A stretch of DNA of 64,000 nucleotides from Diphasiastrum complanatum (taxonomy: Eukaryota; Streptophyta; Lycopodiopsida; Lycopodiales; Lycopodiaceae): NCBI GenBank assembly GCA_029204225.1, contig CM055105.1, positions 10,306,551 to 10,370,550 of the forward strand. The letters are read 5' to 3'. Below the pieces are notes generated by a model. That model made no database searches. It saw nothing but the letters and a program-made list of their open reading frames with translations, and had not been told where the DNA came from. Shown piece after piece: positions 21,866 to 32,153 of the stretch; position 1 is the stretch's first letter; every line of letters begins with the position of its first letter. The position numbers were made by a program, and so were the translations under genes.

Positions 21866-22547
21866 TGTTAAAAATTCACAATTCTAGCTTGACTAGTTTT
21901 GGTCATATGACTTGTAAATAGTTAAATGGTCATGATGTGGCTTGTCACACGTGCCAAATAGCATAGGATTCCATTCATAAGGATGTTCTCAAGTAGACCT
22001 AAGTGTTAGAACCTTTGGAATGAGTCCAAATTATGCTTAGATACAAGGGAGAAAAAATAGGAGCTATTTTTGGTAATTTTTGCATTGTTGAGGGATCTCC
22101 AAGATTCCAACCCTAACTTGGTAGGGATGAAAGATCCACCAAAATTAGCATTAGGGATAGGTTTAGGGCTACTCATACCTGCCCAAAACCGTGATGGATC
22201 ATGTATATATAGGTGATGATATCTCACCAAAATCAATCAAGCAATTTCATGTTTTTTCTCTCATAATGGTGCAATTGCTCTCTATGTTCATAATTGTTTG
22301 AGTACTTGTGATTACTAATGATTATAGGATTGAATGTAGGTCTGGTGTACAGTACTCAGACTGTGGGAGGCCGTACTTTCACACGTGTGAAGCCCTCTTC
22401 AAGGATTTGGGCCATTTAGTGAGGTTCAAGCATAGGTTTTTGATGGATTTTGATGGTTCAACTTGTGCTAATCTTATGAAATCATGATCTATTGTTTTCC
22501 TCATCATTTCAAGTGTTTTAGGATCCTTATTTGCTGTAATTTTTACA
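21866..22547 (+). repeat. 5' LTR of the young Copia element
   Basis: The ends are TGTTAAAAATTC and GTAATTTTTACA. A TATA box TATATATAGG lies at ~22204-22213, the likely Pol II promoter of the element. A perfect 14-bp palindrome TTCACACGTGTGAA (G-box/E-box-like) lies at 22378-22391, downstream of the TATA box and so in the transcribed leader. Confidence 0.95.
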
Positions 22548-22559
22548 TGGTATCAGAGC
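22548..22559 (+). promoter_or_regulatory. Primer-binding site (initiator-Met tRNA)
   Basis: TGGTATCAGAGC immediately follows the 5' LTR. It is the standard complement of the 3' end of plant initiator methionine tRNA used by Copia elements. Confidence 0.95.
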
Positions 22560-23358
22560 CTAAAGGCTGAAATGAGCTAAATCCTTGGTTTGCATTCAAT
22601 TTTATCACAATTTTTGATCTAAATCTTGTGTAGATTGGATCTTAGCATCTAGTATTGATTCTAGAACTCAAAGTGAGTCAAATACATTGGAGATTGGTGT
22701 TGTGTGACTTCATTTGCAGGTGTTTAGGTTTCTAAAACCAGAGGCAAAGTTGAATTCAATTCACATTACCAAGATAGCAAGTTTTGCTTGCTCCAAGCAT
22801 TGATTTCTAAGCGAGTTTTGGAGGTGATTTCATAGAGAAGGCTTTCTAGCATTCAAGGAGAGGGAATATCAAAGTTTTGGGGACTCTTCAAGGCTGTTCT
22901 AAGGTGTAGTAGGCACCTCCTAAAGTGATTTAGGTTCAGTCCAACCATTGCTTGACTTATGCACCAAATTAGATCAATTTTTCATCATTTTTGATCATTT
23001 TTTGCTTGTGATTGGATAGTAGATTGTGTTGCATCCTCATTAAGTTCCATTTAGATCTTTTACAAGTGATTTTGGAAGTATATTAGGTTGCTGAAATTCA
23101 CTCTTTATCAGATCATTTGGAAGCTTTAATGTTCTTTATAGAAAGAGGAGCAATTTTACTAGTATTGTCTACTTCAATCAAGCAAGTGCATTGTTTCTAG
23201 TATTCTATGATTTGATTTTGTTAGAGATCATTCTTAGATCTTTATAGGAAGTCTATTACTGATCTTTTCAGGTCCCTAAGAAGTGGGATAAGGTGGACCT
23301 TCAATCAAATCAATAGAAGTAACCTTCATTTGTGTCAAGTCCTTGATTAGGAGACTAG

Positions 23359-24054
23359 ATGGCATCTATAAATGCATATCTTTTGGATACTAATGAAAGG
23401 CTCAACAAAACTAACTATTCCATATGGAAAGTTAGAATGGAATCTATCATGATCATGCAAGATCTGATGGAAATTGTAAATGGTAAGGAGGGTGAACCTA
23501 TTCATCCTCAAGAAAAAGCCAAATACATCAAGAGGTGCAATGTTGCACTACATTGCATAAAAATGAATGTTGCAAATGAACTCTTAAGAGATGTAGGAGA
23601 TTGCACTTCAGCTCAAGATGCTTGGGAGACTTTGCAAAAGGTCTATGAATCCAAGAACCAAACTAGAATGTTAGCTTTGAAGAATCAAATCTATAGAAGC
23701 TATCAAAAGAAAGGAGAGAGTGCACATACTTTTGTCCTAAGAGTAAAGGAATTGAACAAAGAGCTAGCCTTTATAGGTGACCCTATCAAGGATGAAGAGC
23801 TTGTTCAACTCATATTGAATGGACTAAGCTTTGAATTTGACAATTTGGTTCAGGGATATGCAATTATGGGTAAGCTACCCATACTTGAAGAACTCCAAGG
23901 CACGCTCATGGCCGAGGAATCAAGAAGGAGCCAAATGCAAGAGGGGATGGATAGGCTTTCCATCCAAGGTGGAGATGACCAAGCTCTCTTCACCAAAGGC
24001 AAAGGCAAGTCCAAAGGCAAAGGATCAACATTCAAGAAGTCTACAAAGCTTTAG
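23359..24054 (+). CDS. gag: Copia Gag (capsid part), 231 codons
   Basis: The protein starts MASINAYLLDTNERLNKTNY and contains the DUF4219-type box NYSIWKVRME (residues 19-28). A UBN2-type capsid region follows (AWETLQKVYESKNQTRMLAL, then ELVQLILNGLSFEFDNLV), and a Lys/Gly-rich tail. It forms the particle shell. The frame stops at TAG 24052-24054, but the same frame resumes directly with pol at 24055 and reaches the zinc knuckle at 24121. The leader between the PBS and this ATG (22560-23358) has no long ORF. The TAG could be a disabling mutation, a readthrough signal or a sequence error. Confidence 0.93.
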   Translation: MASINAYLLDTNERLNKTNYSIWKVRMESIMIMQDLMEIVNGKEGEPIHPQEKAKYIKRCNVALHCIKMNVANELLRDVGDCTSAQDAWETLQKVYESKNQTRMLALKNQIYRSYQKKGESAHTFVLRVKELNKELAFIGDPIKDEELVQLILNGLSFEFDNLVQGYAIMGKLPILEELQGTLMAEESRRSQMQEGMDRLSIQGGDDQALFTKGKGKSKGKGSTFKKSTKL

Positions 24055-24117
24055 GATCAAGAAGGACCCCCAAAGGCATCTCCATCAACCACCAAAGTCA
24101 AGAAGGACAAATCAAAG

Positions 24118-27100
24118 GTGAAGTGCTACTATTGTAGCAAGATGGGGCATTATGCCTCGGAATGCTTCAAGAGGAAGCAAGATCAAAGCCAAGCCAACAT
24201 GAGCAAAGAGGAGGAGGAGGAGAGTTCACATGAGGACTCTCTCATGATGTCCATATTTTCTTCAACAAGCTTCAAAGGAGAAGATCCTTGGTGGATTGAC
24301 TCGGGTGCTAGTTCACACATGACTAGTAAAAGGGAGTTTTTCTCTTCTCTCTTATCTTATGATGGACCTATAAAGTCTATCTATACAGCAAATGATGAAG
24401 CTTGTAAGATTGAAGGAGTTGGTAGCATTCCCCTTTGCTTAGGATCTTCCAAAAAGATCAATATAGAAGGTGTTTTGTACATTCCTACAATAACAAAGAA
24501 TCTACTAAGTGTTGGCCAAATGGTAGACAATGGTTTCAATGTTGACTTTGCTTCAAATGAATGTTTCATCAAGAAGAAGGGTAAGATAGTGGCTAAGGGC
24601 ACTAGACTTGGCAAACTTTATAAGCTGGATGCATTTGTGGATACTAATGTTGTCATGTTGGCTGAGAAGAGCAAGATATCTACCTTTACTTTATGGCACA
24701 AAAGACTTGGACATGTCAACTCGGGTTCCATGGAGGCTATGATCAAGGAGGAGTATGCTTTAGGCCTACCAAGGTCTATTGGGAAGGAAGACAAGGTTTG
24801 TGAAGCTTGTGCCTTATCCAAGGCACATAAGAAGGTGTTTCCTAACTCCATCACAAAGTCATCTCATCCTCTTGAACTCATACACTCGGATGTGCACATT
24901 GCTAGCACCAAATCTAATGGAGGTTCATCCATGTTTTTAACCTTCATTGATGACTACTCAAGATATTGTTGGGTGTTCTTACTTTCCTTCAAGTCTCAAG
25001 TATTTGATACTTTTGTAAAGTTCAAGTTGTTTGTGGAAAAGCATCATAATCATAGCATCAAGATTCTTAGAAGTGACAATGGTGGAGAATTCATCTCCAA
25101 TGAGTTCAAGGCCTTTTGTGAGGAGGAAGGGATCAAGAAAGAGACTTCTTATCCTTACACGCCTCAACAAAATGGAGTTGCTGAAAGAAGGAATAGAACA
25201 TTATGTGAATGTTCTAAGGCTTTAAGATTAGATGCTTGTTTGCCCAAATCCTTTTGGGGTGAGTCTCTTGTATGTGCAAACTACTTGATGAATAGGGTGT
25301 CTTGCAAAGCAATTGAAGGCAAAACTCCTTATGAGATGTTGTATGGAAAGAAACCCAATCTTAATCACTTGAAAGTTTTTGGGTGTATATGTTATGTGCA
25401 TGTGCCATTAGAAACAAGAACCAAGGAGGATCCATCTTCCACAAGAGGGATCATGCTTGGATATGCAAGCTCAAGCAAGGGCTACAAAGTCTATCTTCCA
25501 TCCTTGAACAAATTTGTTGTTTCAAGGGATGTCATCTTTGATGAACATCATATGCATATGCTTGAAGAAGGCTCAAGTGCTCCAACAATCAAGAAGAAGA
25601 TGGCCGAGGAGCAAGATCTTGGTTTTGAGGAGGAGCTCATGGAGGAGCAAGCACCAAACCCACCTATCACACCAAGGAGATCTTCAAGGGCAAAAGTGGA
25701 GCCATCAAGGCTCACATATCAAGGCAAAGGACAGCAAGTTGAGGGTATCTCATCCACTTCTTATGCTTTATCTAGTTTTGAAGAACCGTCTAATGTTGAA
25801 GATGCATTGAACTCCAAAGAATGGTATAAAGCTATGTTGGATGAGTATGATGCCTTGATTGAGAATGAAACTTGGTTTCTTATTGAGAGACCTCAAAGGA
25901 ATGTAATAGGATGCAAGTGGGTCTTAAAGCTTAAGTTGAATGCAAATGGGAGTGTTAACAAACATAAAGCAAGATTAGTTGCAAAAGGTTATGCTCAAGA
26001 GAGAGGGATAGACTATAAGGAAACTTTTGCACCCGTGGCCAAGATGGTCACAATAAGACTAATCATTGCACTTGCATCACATTTTGGATGGATTCTATGT
26101 CAAATGGATGTCTCTAATGCTTTCTTGAATGGTTTTTTGGAAGAGGATATCTATATGGAGCAGCCACAAGGGTTCATCAAGCATGGAATGGAGAACAAAG
26201 TATGCCATCTCCAAAGAAGCATCTATGGCTTGAAGCAAGCCTCGAGATCTTGGAATTCAAGACTACATTGCTATCTTATTTCACTTTCTTTTGTTCAAAG
26301 TGAATATCATCCTACTCTTTACATTAAGTTTGATGATGTTGGTATTGTACTTTTACTCATTTATGTAGATGACATCATCATTAGTGGAAATAGTGTTGAT
26401 GGTATTGAAAAAATCAAGATAGATCTATCCTTAGAGTTCAAGATGGTAGATCTAGGGTGTCTTCACTTCATCTTAGGCATAGAAGTACTTAGAGGGTCTG
26501 ATTTTATCTTTATAAGTCAAGTAAACTATGCTCAAAGTCTTTTGAAGAAGTTTAAGATGGAAGTATGCAAAAGTGTTGACACACCAATGGAGCAAGATGT
26601 AAAAGTGCCAAATGAAGATGATGAAAGATCCTTCATGGACATCACTTTGTTTAGGCAACTTATAGGTTCCTTAATGTGGATCACTATAACTAGACTAGAT
26701 CTTAGCTTTAGTGTATGTAGGTTGAGCCAATCCATGCAAAAGCCATTGAATATCCATTGGAAAAAGGCTAAGAGGATTCTAAGATACATCTCGGGTACAT
26801 TGGATTTTGGGATTCTATATAGAGGAGATGTGATTAACCTTCATGCATTTAGTGATTCAGATTTTGCAGGGGACAAGAGGGATAGGAAATCAACAAGTGC
26901 CTATTCAACTTTCATAGGAGAAGGTGTGGTTTCATGGCTTTCAAAAAAGCAAGAAACTATATCTCTATCTTCAACTGAGGCCGAGTACAAAGCTTTGACA
27001 ACCACTACAAAGGAGGTACTTTGGATCAAGAGATTATTGGTGGAACTAAAGATCATGGATTCAGAGGAGGCACCAATCATCTACAATGACAATATATCTG

Positions 27101-27327
27101 CCCAACACCTTGCATCTAACCCAATCTTCCATGCAAGATCTAAGCACATTGAGATATGCCATCACTTTGTGAGAGAAATGGTGCAAGCCAAGGAGATTGC
27201 TTTGGAGCATGTTCCAAGCAATGAATGTGTAGCTGATCTACTTACTAAACCACTTCAAAGGACACCTTTTATGAAGTTCAGATCATCACTTGGAGTGATT
27301 AGTAAAGCAATGATTGAACCAAGCTAG
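24118..27327 (+). CDS. pol: Copia Pol: zinc knuckle, protease, integrase, RT, RNase H (1069 codons)
   Basis: The numbered frame begins at GTG 24118 but has no independent start; it is the in-frame continuation of gag after the TAG. Residues 3-16 form a CX2CX4HX4C knuckle (CYYCSKMGHYASEC). Protease active site WWIDSGASSHMT has Asp61. GAG-pre-integrase follows (LWHKRLGHVN, ~194-203). The integrase triad is Asp258 (IHSD), Asp320 (LRSDNGGEF) and Glu356 (NGVAERRNRT), a D-61-D-35-E spacing. RT has QMDVSNAFLNG and YVDD (749-752). RNase H has Asp913 (FSDSDFAGD) and Glu954 (LSSTEAEY), and the end reads ADLLTKPLQRTPF. All catalytic residues are present, so the enzymes should be functional if translated. 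Confidence 0.95.
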   Translation: MKCYYCSKMGHYASECFKRKQDQSQANMSKEEEEESSHEDSLMMSIFSSTSFKGEDPWWIDSGASSHMTSKREFFSSLLSYDGPIKSIYTANDEACKIEGVGSIPLCLGSSKKINIEGVLYIPTITKNLLSVGQMVDNGFNVDFASNECFIKKKGKIVAKGTRLGKLYKLDAFVDTNVVMLAEKSKISTFTLWHKRLGHVNSGSMEAMIKEEYALGLPRSIGKEDKVCEACALSKAHKKVFPNSITKSSHPLELIHSDVHIASTKSNGGSSMFLTFIDDYSRYCWVFLLSFKSQVFDTFVKFKLFVEKHHNHSIKILRSDNGGEFISNEFKAFCEEEGIKKETSYPYTPQQNGVAERRNRTLCECSKALRLDACLPKSFWGESLVCANYLMNRVSCKAIEGKTPYEMLYGKKPNLNHLKVFGCICYVHVPLETRTKEDPSSTRGIMLGYASSSKGYKVYLPSLNKFVVSRDVIFDEHHMHMLEEGSSAPTIKKKMAEEQDLGFEEELMEEQAPNPPITPRRSSRAKVEPSRLTYQGKGQQVEGISSTSYALSSFEEPSNVEDALNSKEWYKAMLDEYDALIENETWFLIERPQRNVIGCKWVLKLKLNANGSVNKHKARLVAKGYAQERGIDYKETFAPVAKMVTIRLIIALASHFGWILCQMDVSNAFLNGFLEEDIYMEQPQGFIKHGMENKVCHLQRSIYGLKQASRSWNSRLHCYLISLSFVQSEYHPTLYIKFDDVGIVLLLIYVDDIIISGNSVDGIEKIKIDLSLEFKMVDLGCLHFILGIEVLRGSDFIFISQVNYAQSLLKKFKMEVCKSVDTPMEQDVKVPNEDDERSFMDITLFRQLIGSLMWITITRLDLSFSVCRLSQSMQKPLNIHWKKAKRILRYISGTLDFGILYRGDVINLHAFSDSDFAGDKRDRKSTSAYSTFIGEGVVSWLSKKQETISLSSTEAEYKALTTTTKEVLWIKRLLVELKIMDSEEAPIIYNDNISAQHLASNPIFHARSKHIEICHHFVREMVQAKEIALEHVPSNECVADLLTKPLQRTPFMKFRSSLGVISKAMIEPS

Positions 27328-27330
27328 ATA

Positions 27331-27341
27331 GTGAGGAGGAG
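27331..27341 (+). promoter_or_regulatory. Polypurine tract of the young Copia element
   Basis: GTGAGGAGGAG lies directly before the 3' LTR start TGTTAAAAA at 27342. It is the usual plus-strand primer position. Confidence 0.85.
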
Positions 27342-28023
27342 TGTTAAAAATTCACAATTCTAGCTTGACTAGTTTTGGTCATATGACTTGTAAATAGTTA
27401 AATGGTCATGATGTGGCTTGTCACACGTGCCAAATAGCATAGGATTCCATTCATAAGGATGTTCTCAAGTAGACCTAAGTGTTAGAACCTTTGGAATGAG
27501 TCCAAATTATGCTTAGATACAAGGGAGAAAAAATAGGAGCTATTTTTGGTAATTTTTGCATTGTTGAGGGATCTCCAAGATTCCAACCCTAACTTGGTAG
27601 GGATGAAAGATCCACCAAAATTAGCATTAGGGATAGGTTTAGGGCTACTCATACCTGCCCAAAACCGTGATGGATCATGTATATATAGGTGATGATATCT
27701 CACCAAAATCAATCAAGCAATTTCATGTTTTTTCTCTCATAATGGTGCAATTGCTCTCTATGTTCATAATTGTTTGAGTACTTGTGATTACTAATGATTA
27801 TAGGATTGAATGTAGGTCTGGTGTACAGTACTCAGACTGTGGGAGGCCGTACTTTCACACGTGTGAAGCCCTCTTCAAGGATTTGGGCCATTTAGTGAGG
27901 TTCAAGCATAGGTTTTTGATGGATTTTGATGGTTCAACTTGTGCTAATCTTATGAAATCATGATCTATTGTTTTCCTCATCATTTCAAGTGTTTTAGGAT
28001 CCTTATTTGCTGTAATTTTTACA
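27342..28023 (+). repeat. 3' LTR of the young Copia element
   Basis: It has the same length and apparently the same sequence as 21866-22547, including the TATA box (~27680-27689) and the TTCACACGTGTGAA palindrome (27854-27867). GCTGG follows at 28024-28028. Confidence 0.95.
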
Positions 28024-29440
28024 GCTGGTACGTTTACGCTGGTAGGGGCTTGTGATGTAATGACACCGACGACCTGTACAATATCATCGTCATCATCCTC
28101 TTTGAGTTGCTCCGATGATCTCTTGTCATTAGGTGCAATGGGATATACACGATCTGGCGATGAAATAAAAACTGTCTGTACAAATGCATAATCAGGCAAC
28201 AGTCGGTCGCCCTCGACAGCCTCTGACGGAGAAGTGGGGGGTGTGAGAGGATTAGCAGTGGAAACATGTATGGGGACAGCTTGTCCAAAAGAGAGAATGG
28301 AGGGAACAGAGGGAAACTGTAGGGTAGTGTGGAGGACGAAAGGATAAGATGGTGGCCTAGCGTGGCAGTGAAAAGGTTTTGACCTGCATCCACGCCAGGG
28401 TGTCAGAAAACAATTGTGAATCAGCAAGATTGAACTGGAGAGGGACAGTGGTGGAAGCAGAGGGGATGGAAGAAGCGATGGTAATGGAAGGGGTGGTAGA
28501 AGAAGGATCAGAGGTAGAAGTAGTATCTAAAGAGGAGATGAGAATGGAAACAGAAGCAGCAGTTGCAGGTTGAACAGAAGAAATAGGAACGAAAGTGGTA
28601 GAGGGTTGTACAAAAGAGGAAGTGGCGGTGGTAGAAACAAGAACTTTTAGCAGTGTGGTCGTGGTGGTGCGACGTCTGGTAGAAGGTGGAGATGAAGAGG
28701 AAGGGGCAACGCCATGCATTCTTTTGTTGGATGTCATGTCAGTGACTGCAGATTGGATAGACGTCGTTGCTATGGGTGGAGGGTATAGGTTAGTGTGTGG
28801 CACAATGGATGATAAGATGTTGGAATGGCGGAACCCGCGCACTTTCGTCTCGAGAATGCATAGGCGAAGTTACATAGCAGAGGGCCTACTGTGATACTGT
28901 CACGAGCGTTTGGTTTGATGGAAATTGTTAGTTCGTGGATGAATAAAGCATGCCAATCGTATGGCACTACTATGAGGCCAAAGAATCTCAAGAAGGACTC
29001 CACAATTTGACTAAGCAGCTTGGACTGGATTTTGTCCTTGCAAAATATTGAAACAACCAAAAGTTATTCATCAGATGCGCGACCGCCTGAATGACTGGGT
29101 CCATGATAGCCTCTATCAGGTACCCATTGTTAGTTTGGATCAGAATTCTAGGTTCAGTATGGGTTACGAAAGGCTTTATTAGGGCTTTTGCCTGATGATG
29201 AGAGATTGGCTGGCAGTCACCGGACATAATGCCGACAATGACCATCGAGTCCACGTTAATCCGTACCTTGTACGTGGTACCCTGGTACAAAAAGTGGAAA
29301 CGCGACTTCGGCGTGTCCCAGGTGGCGTAAGCATGAAGGGCGAGGCCCATGTTAATGTCAGAGCTGAAAAGCGCTGGGTCTTTTATCAAGTTAAGATCAG
29401 CCTTAGGAGTTGTAGATAGATGTACCATAGATGTATCAAT
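28024..29440 (-). pseudogene. Gypsy downstream ORF, copy B, 5' part
   Basis: On the minus strand this starts near 29428 and gives the N-terminal block shared with copy C (INMGLALHAYATWD, FHFLYQGTTYKVRINVDSMV, IVGIMSGD). It continues with a second block (KDKIQSKLLSQIVESF, DWHALFIHELTISIKPN) and then a long Thr/Ser/Pro-rich linker (28357-28842). It ends in the proline-rich region before the coiled coil (VFISSPDRVYPIAPND). Several frame changes separate these blocks. The right edge at ~29440 abuts a Copia-type LTR. It is the upstream half of the copy interrupted by the young Copia element. Confidence 0.6.
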
Positions 29441-29461
29441 GTAAAAATTGAGGCGGAGTGT

Positions 29462-29960
29462 TAGATTTTAGTAATTTTCACATTGTTAAAGCAATTTGTT
29501 GGTATCTATGTGGATCCACACGTGTGAGGACCTGTCCACATGTGTGAAATGACACTTGTAATATTTGATTTGAGTCAAATGTCAAACTCTTAGATTGTAG
29601 GAGTTATCTCCTACATTGTAGGAATCTAGAAGGTCAAACTAACCACCAATGGATGAAGTGGGAAATTAGATAGATCTTATCCAAAGTGGATATGGATGAG
29701 TACAATGAGCTGTCCCACACATGCTAGAAGTAGCCTAGAGAGAGATTATGATGATTGTGTACTTGATCCATGATGGAACCATTGTGAGGTTAATATTGAG
29801 AAACATTGATTTGGGAGTTATCATTGTGTTCTCACTCTCTTAAGCTAATTCTTTGTGGATGAATGCTTGGTATTTCCTTAGTAAACATATTTTTTGTTAT
29901 CAGGCCGTACACCTGCAGTACTTCACATGTGTGAAGCCTTTGGATCATTTTTTTTTATTG
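29462..29960 (+). repeat. Truncated Copia-type LTR
   Basis: A short purine tract GAGGCGGAG precedes TGTTAGATTTTAG at 29462. The sequence contains CCACACGTGTGAGG (29517-29530) and the palindrome-like TTCACATGTGTGAA (29922-29935), near the word GGCCGTACACC. The same arrangement (GGCCGTAC before a CACGTG-type palindrome) occurs in the young Copia LTR. I cannot fix its 3' end. Bases 29960-30090 hold nothing I recognise. Confidence 0.5.
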
Positions 29961-30089
29961 TTCTTGCCTGGATCAATAGAAATTGTCAAGTAGAAGCTAG
30001 AATTGGATGCTAGTCTTGATATAGATCAAGATCCCAAGCTATGGATCACTCTTATTGATAATTTGTGAATCATAATGAGTCCTTTTCTC

Positions 30090-30440
30090 TGAGATTATAC
30101 AAGTCCTCATTCGACAATCTAGCTTCGGCTATCATCGGGGTAGCTTTTTCTTTGCAGTCGTTCATTCTGTACTACTTCAGCACCTTTTTGGTGTATTCTG
30201 ACTGACTCAAATGCATGACTCCTCTTATTCGGTCTTTTTTTATTTGTAGCCCAAGACATTTCATCGCTTCTCGTAGATATGTGATCTCATAGTTTGTAGA
30301 AATCTCACTTTTCATCTCATTTATCAGCATAAGATAATTTTCTATAATCAGAGAGTCATCTACAAATATGGTTAAAATCACAAATCTTATATAAAAATTA
30401 CAAGGTGGTTGTGTAGGAATGAAGCCTAAAGACTTTAGGG
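30090..30440 (-). pseudogene. Copia reverse transcriptase fragment
   Basis: The minus strand reads ILTIFVDDSLIIENYLML (the Copia RT box Y-V-D-D with Phe for Tyr), then the usual connection region (LGLQIKKDRIRGVMHLSQSEYTKKVL). After a stop at ~30172 the conserved ATPM segment follows. No RNase H, integrase or LTR is attached. It is an isolated relic of a lineage different from the young element. Confidence 0.75.
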
Positions 30441-30589
30441 GTTTACCATTCTACGAGCCAAAAAGTCCAAGCGGCGAGCTGGTTTTTGAGCTACAGTCGC
30501 CGTGCTCCCCCTATTTTTGACACAAATCTACTATTGCAAAACTTCCAATACACCCCCATCCCCCACGTACCAGTCCCATTCTAGAGAGA

Positions 30590-31212
<623 letters not shown>

Positions 31213-31348
31213 ACTCATACACAGAAATGTATGGATAACAAATCCAAATAACTCTGACATGCGAGCCTTGTAATCCCTCTTGTACAAAGGCTGGATACAG
31301 CGAATTGCATTTTTAATAAACAATTCCAAACATCTTAAAGACAAAAAT

Positions 31349-31860
31349 TACAAACATATTAGAGTAAGAAAAGTGGTATATACAAAAAATGTATTTTTAA
31401 TGATTTCATGGTATGTAATCTTCCTCACCGCGTATATCATTCTTCCCAAGATGACTCTCGTGAGTGGGTAGCATGGCCTCATTCCATGTTTGGACTCCAA
31501 TTTTCTGTATGTTTCCAGCTTTCGATGCTCATCTAGAGTCAAGTTCTCACTGAATATGATTTCCCCTCGCTCACATATGGTTTTGACATTATAGAGATAG
31601 TCCTTTAAATTTGTCTTTACAATAGCATCTTCATTCAACCTGAAATAATTTTGAGCATGTTATTTTTATATTTTGAGAATCACACGGAATCAAATTCAAC
31701 ATCCAACTAAAATAAATAAGTTATAAAACCTATACCAAAGAAACTTACAGATTCAAATGTTGTAAGGTTGCCACCAATTGAATTTCACACTTCGGAATGG
31801 GCTCAATGAAAGTAGCCATAAACCTAATGTGCTTACTCAAATTGTTTCAATATTCTTCTT
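31349..31860 (-). CDS. Possible terminal exons of an unidentified minus-strand gene
   Basis: Minus-strand exon-like segments are joined by a plausible intron. The upstream segment reads MATFIEPIPKCEIQLVATLQ and ends before GTAAGTTTC at 31748. The acceptor TTATTTCAG ends at 31640. The downstream segment from 31639 continues in frame as LLNEDAIVKTNLKDYLYNVK, then ERGEIIFSENLTLDEH, MRPCYPLTRVILGRMIYAV. The 109-bp intron and restored frame support a real gene. A second donor-like GTGAGG occurs at 31428. I cannot identify the product. The upstream edge is unclear, since a stop TGA lies at ~31832 unless the exon starts after it. Nearby minus-strand segments at 31864-32097 and 32428-32812 may belong to the same gene. 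Confidence 0.4.
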
Positions 31861-31863
31861 GTA

Positions 31864-32097
31864 TCACCTCCATCCAAGCTGATGTTCTGTGATTTCCTTC
31901 CCACACGAAAAACAGTCTATTGGACAACTCTCAGACAGCTCGTGGTGGGTGGATAACTCCTTTTCAGATTCTTCATTTACATGGAGCCATTTCGAATCCC
32001 ATTTATCTTTCAACTCATCTGCTACGTTAACATGGGAACCATCACTCAATGTAGTGCTCAAAATAAACATCCCTTTCTCCTTGACAACAATCTTCAT
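31864..32097 (-). CDS. Possible exon of the same unidentified gene
   Basis: The segment reads MKIVVKEKGMFILSTTLSDG, then VADELKDKWDSKWLHVNEES and PIDCFSCGKEITEH. It has non-repetitive composition and a Cys pair. A donor-like GGTGATAC lies at its 3' end (~31868). Acceptor evidence upstream is weak (AG with a poor pyrimidine tract). No family recognised. Confidence 0.25.
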   Translation of the reverse strand: MKIVVKEKGMFILSTTLSDGSHVNVADELKDKWDSKWLHVNEESEKELSTHHELSESCPIDCFSCGKEITEHQLGWR

Positions 32098-32153
32098 TAC
32101 AAAAGGCTGCTTTCAACTCTTCCTTTCAAAGGCCTACCACGAGTGCTTATTTG

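Larger units (their letters stand above)
21866..28023 (+). mobile_element. Young Ty1/Copia LTR retrotransposon, nearly complete
   Basis: The element is flanked by LTRs of equal length (682 bp) that look identical wherever I compared them. They start TGTTAAAAATTC and end TTTTTACA. A perfect 5-bp target duplication GCTGG sits at 21861-21865 and 28024-28028. A PBS to initiator-Met tRNA follows the 5' LTR, and a purine tract precedes the 3' LTR. The internal part encodes Gag and a Pol with protease, integrase, RT and RNase H in the Copia order. The single coding defect I see is a TAG at 24052 between the capsid part and the zinc knuckle. It inserted into copy B of the Gypsy downstream ORF. Identical LTRs imply very recent insertion. 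Confidence 0.95.
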
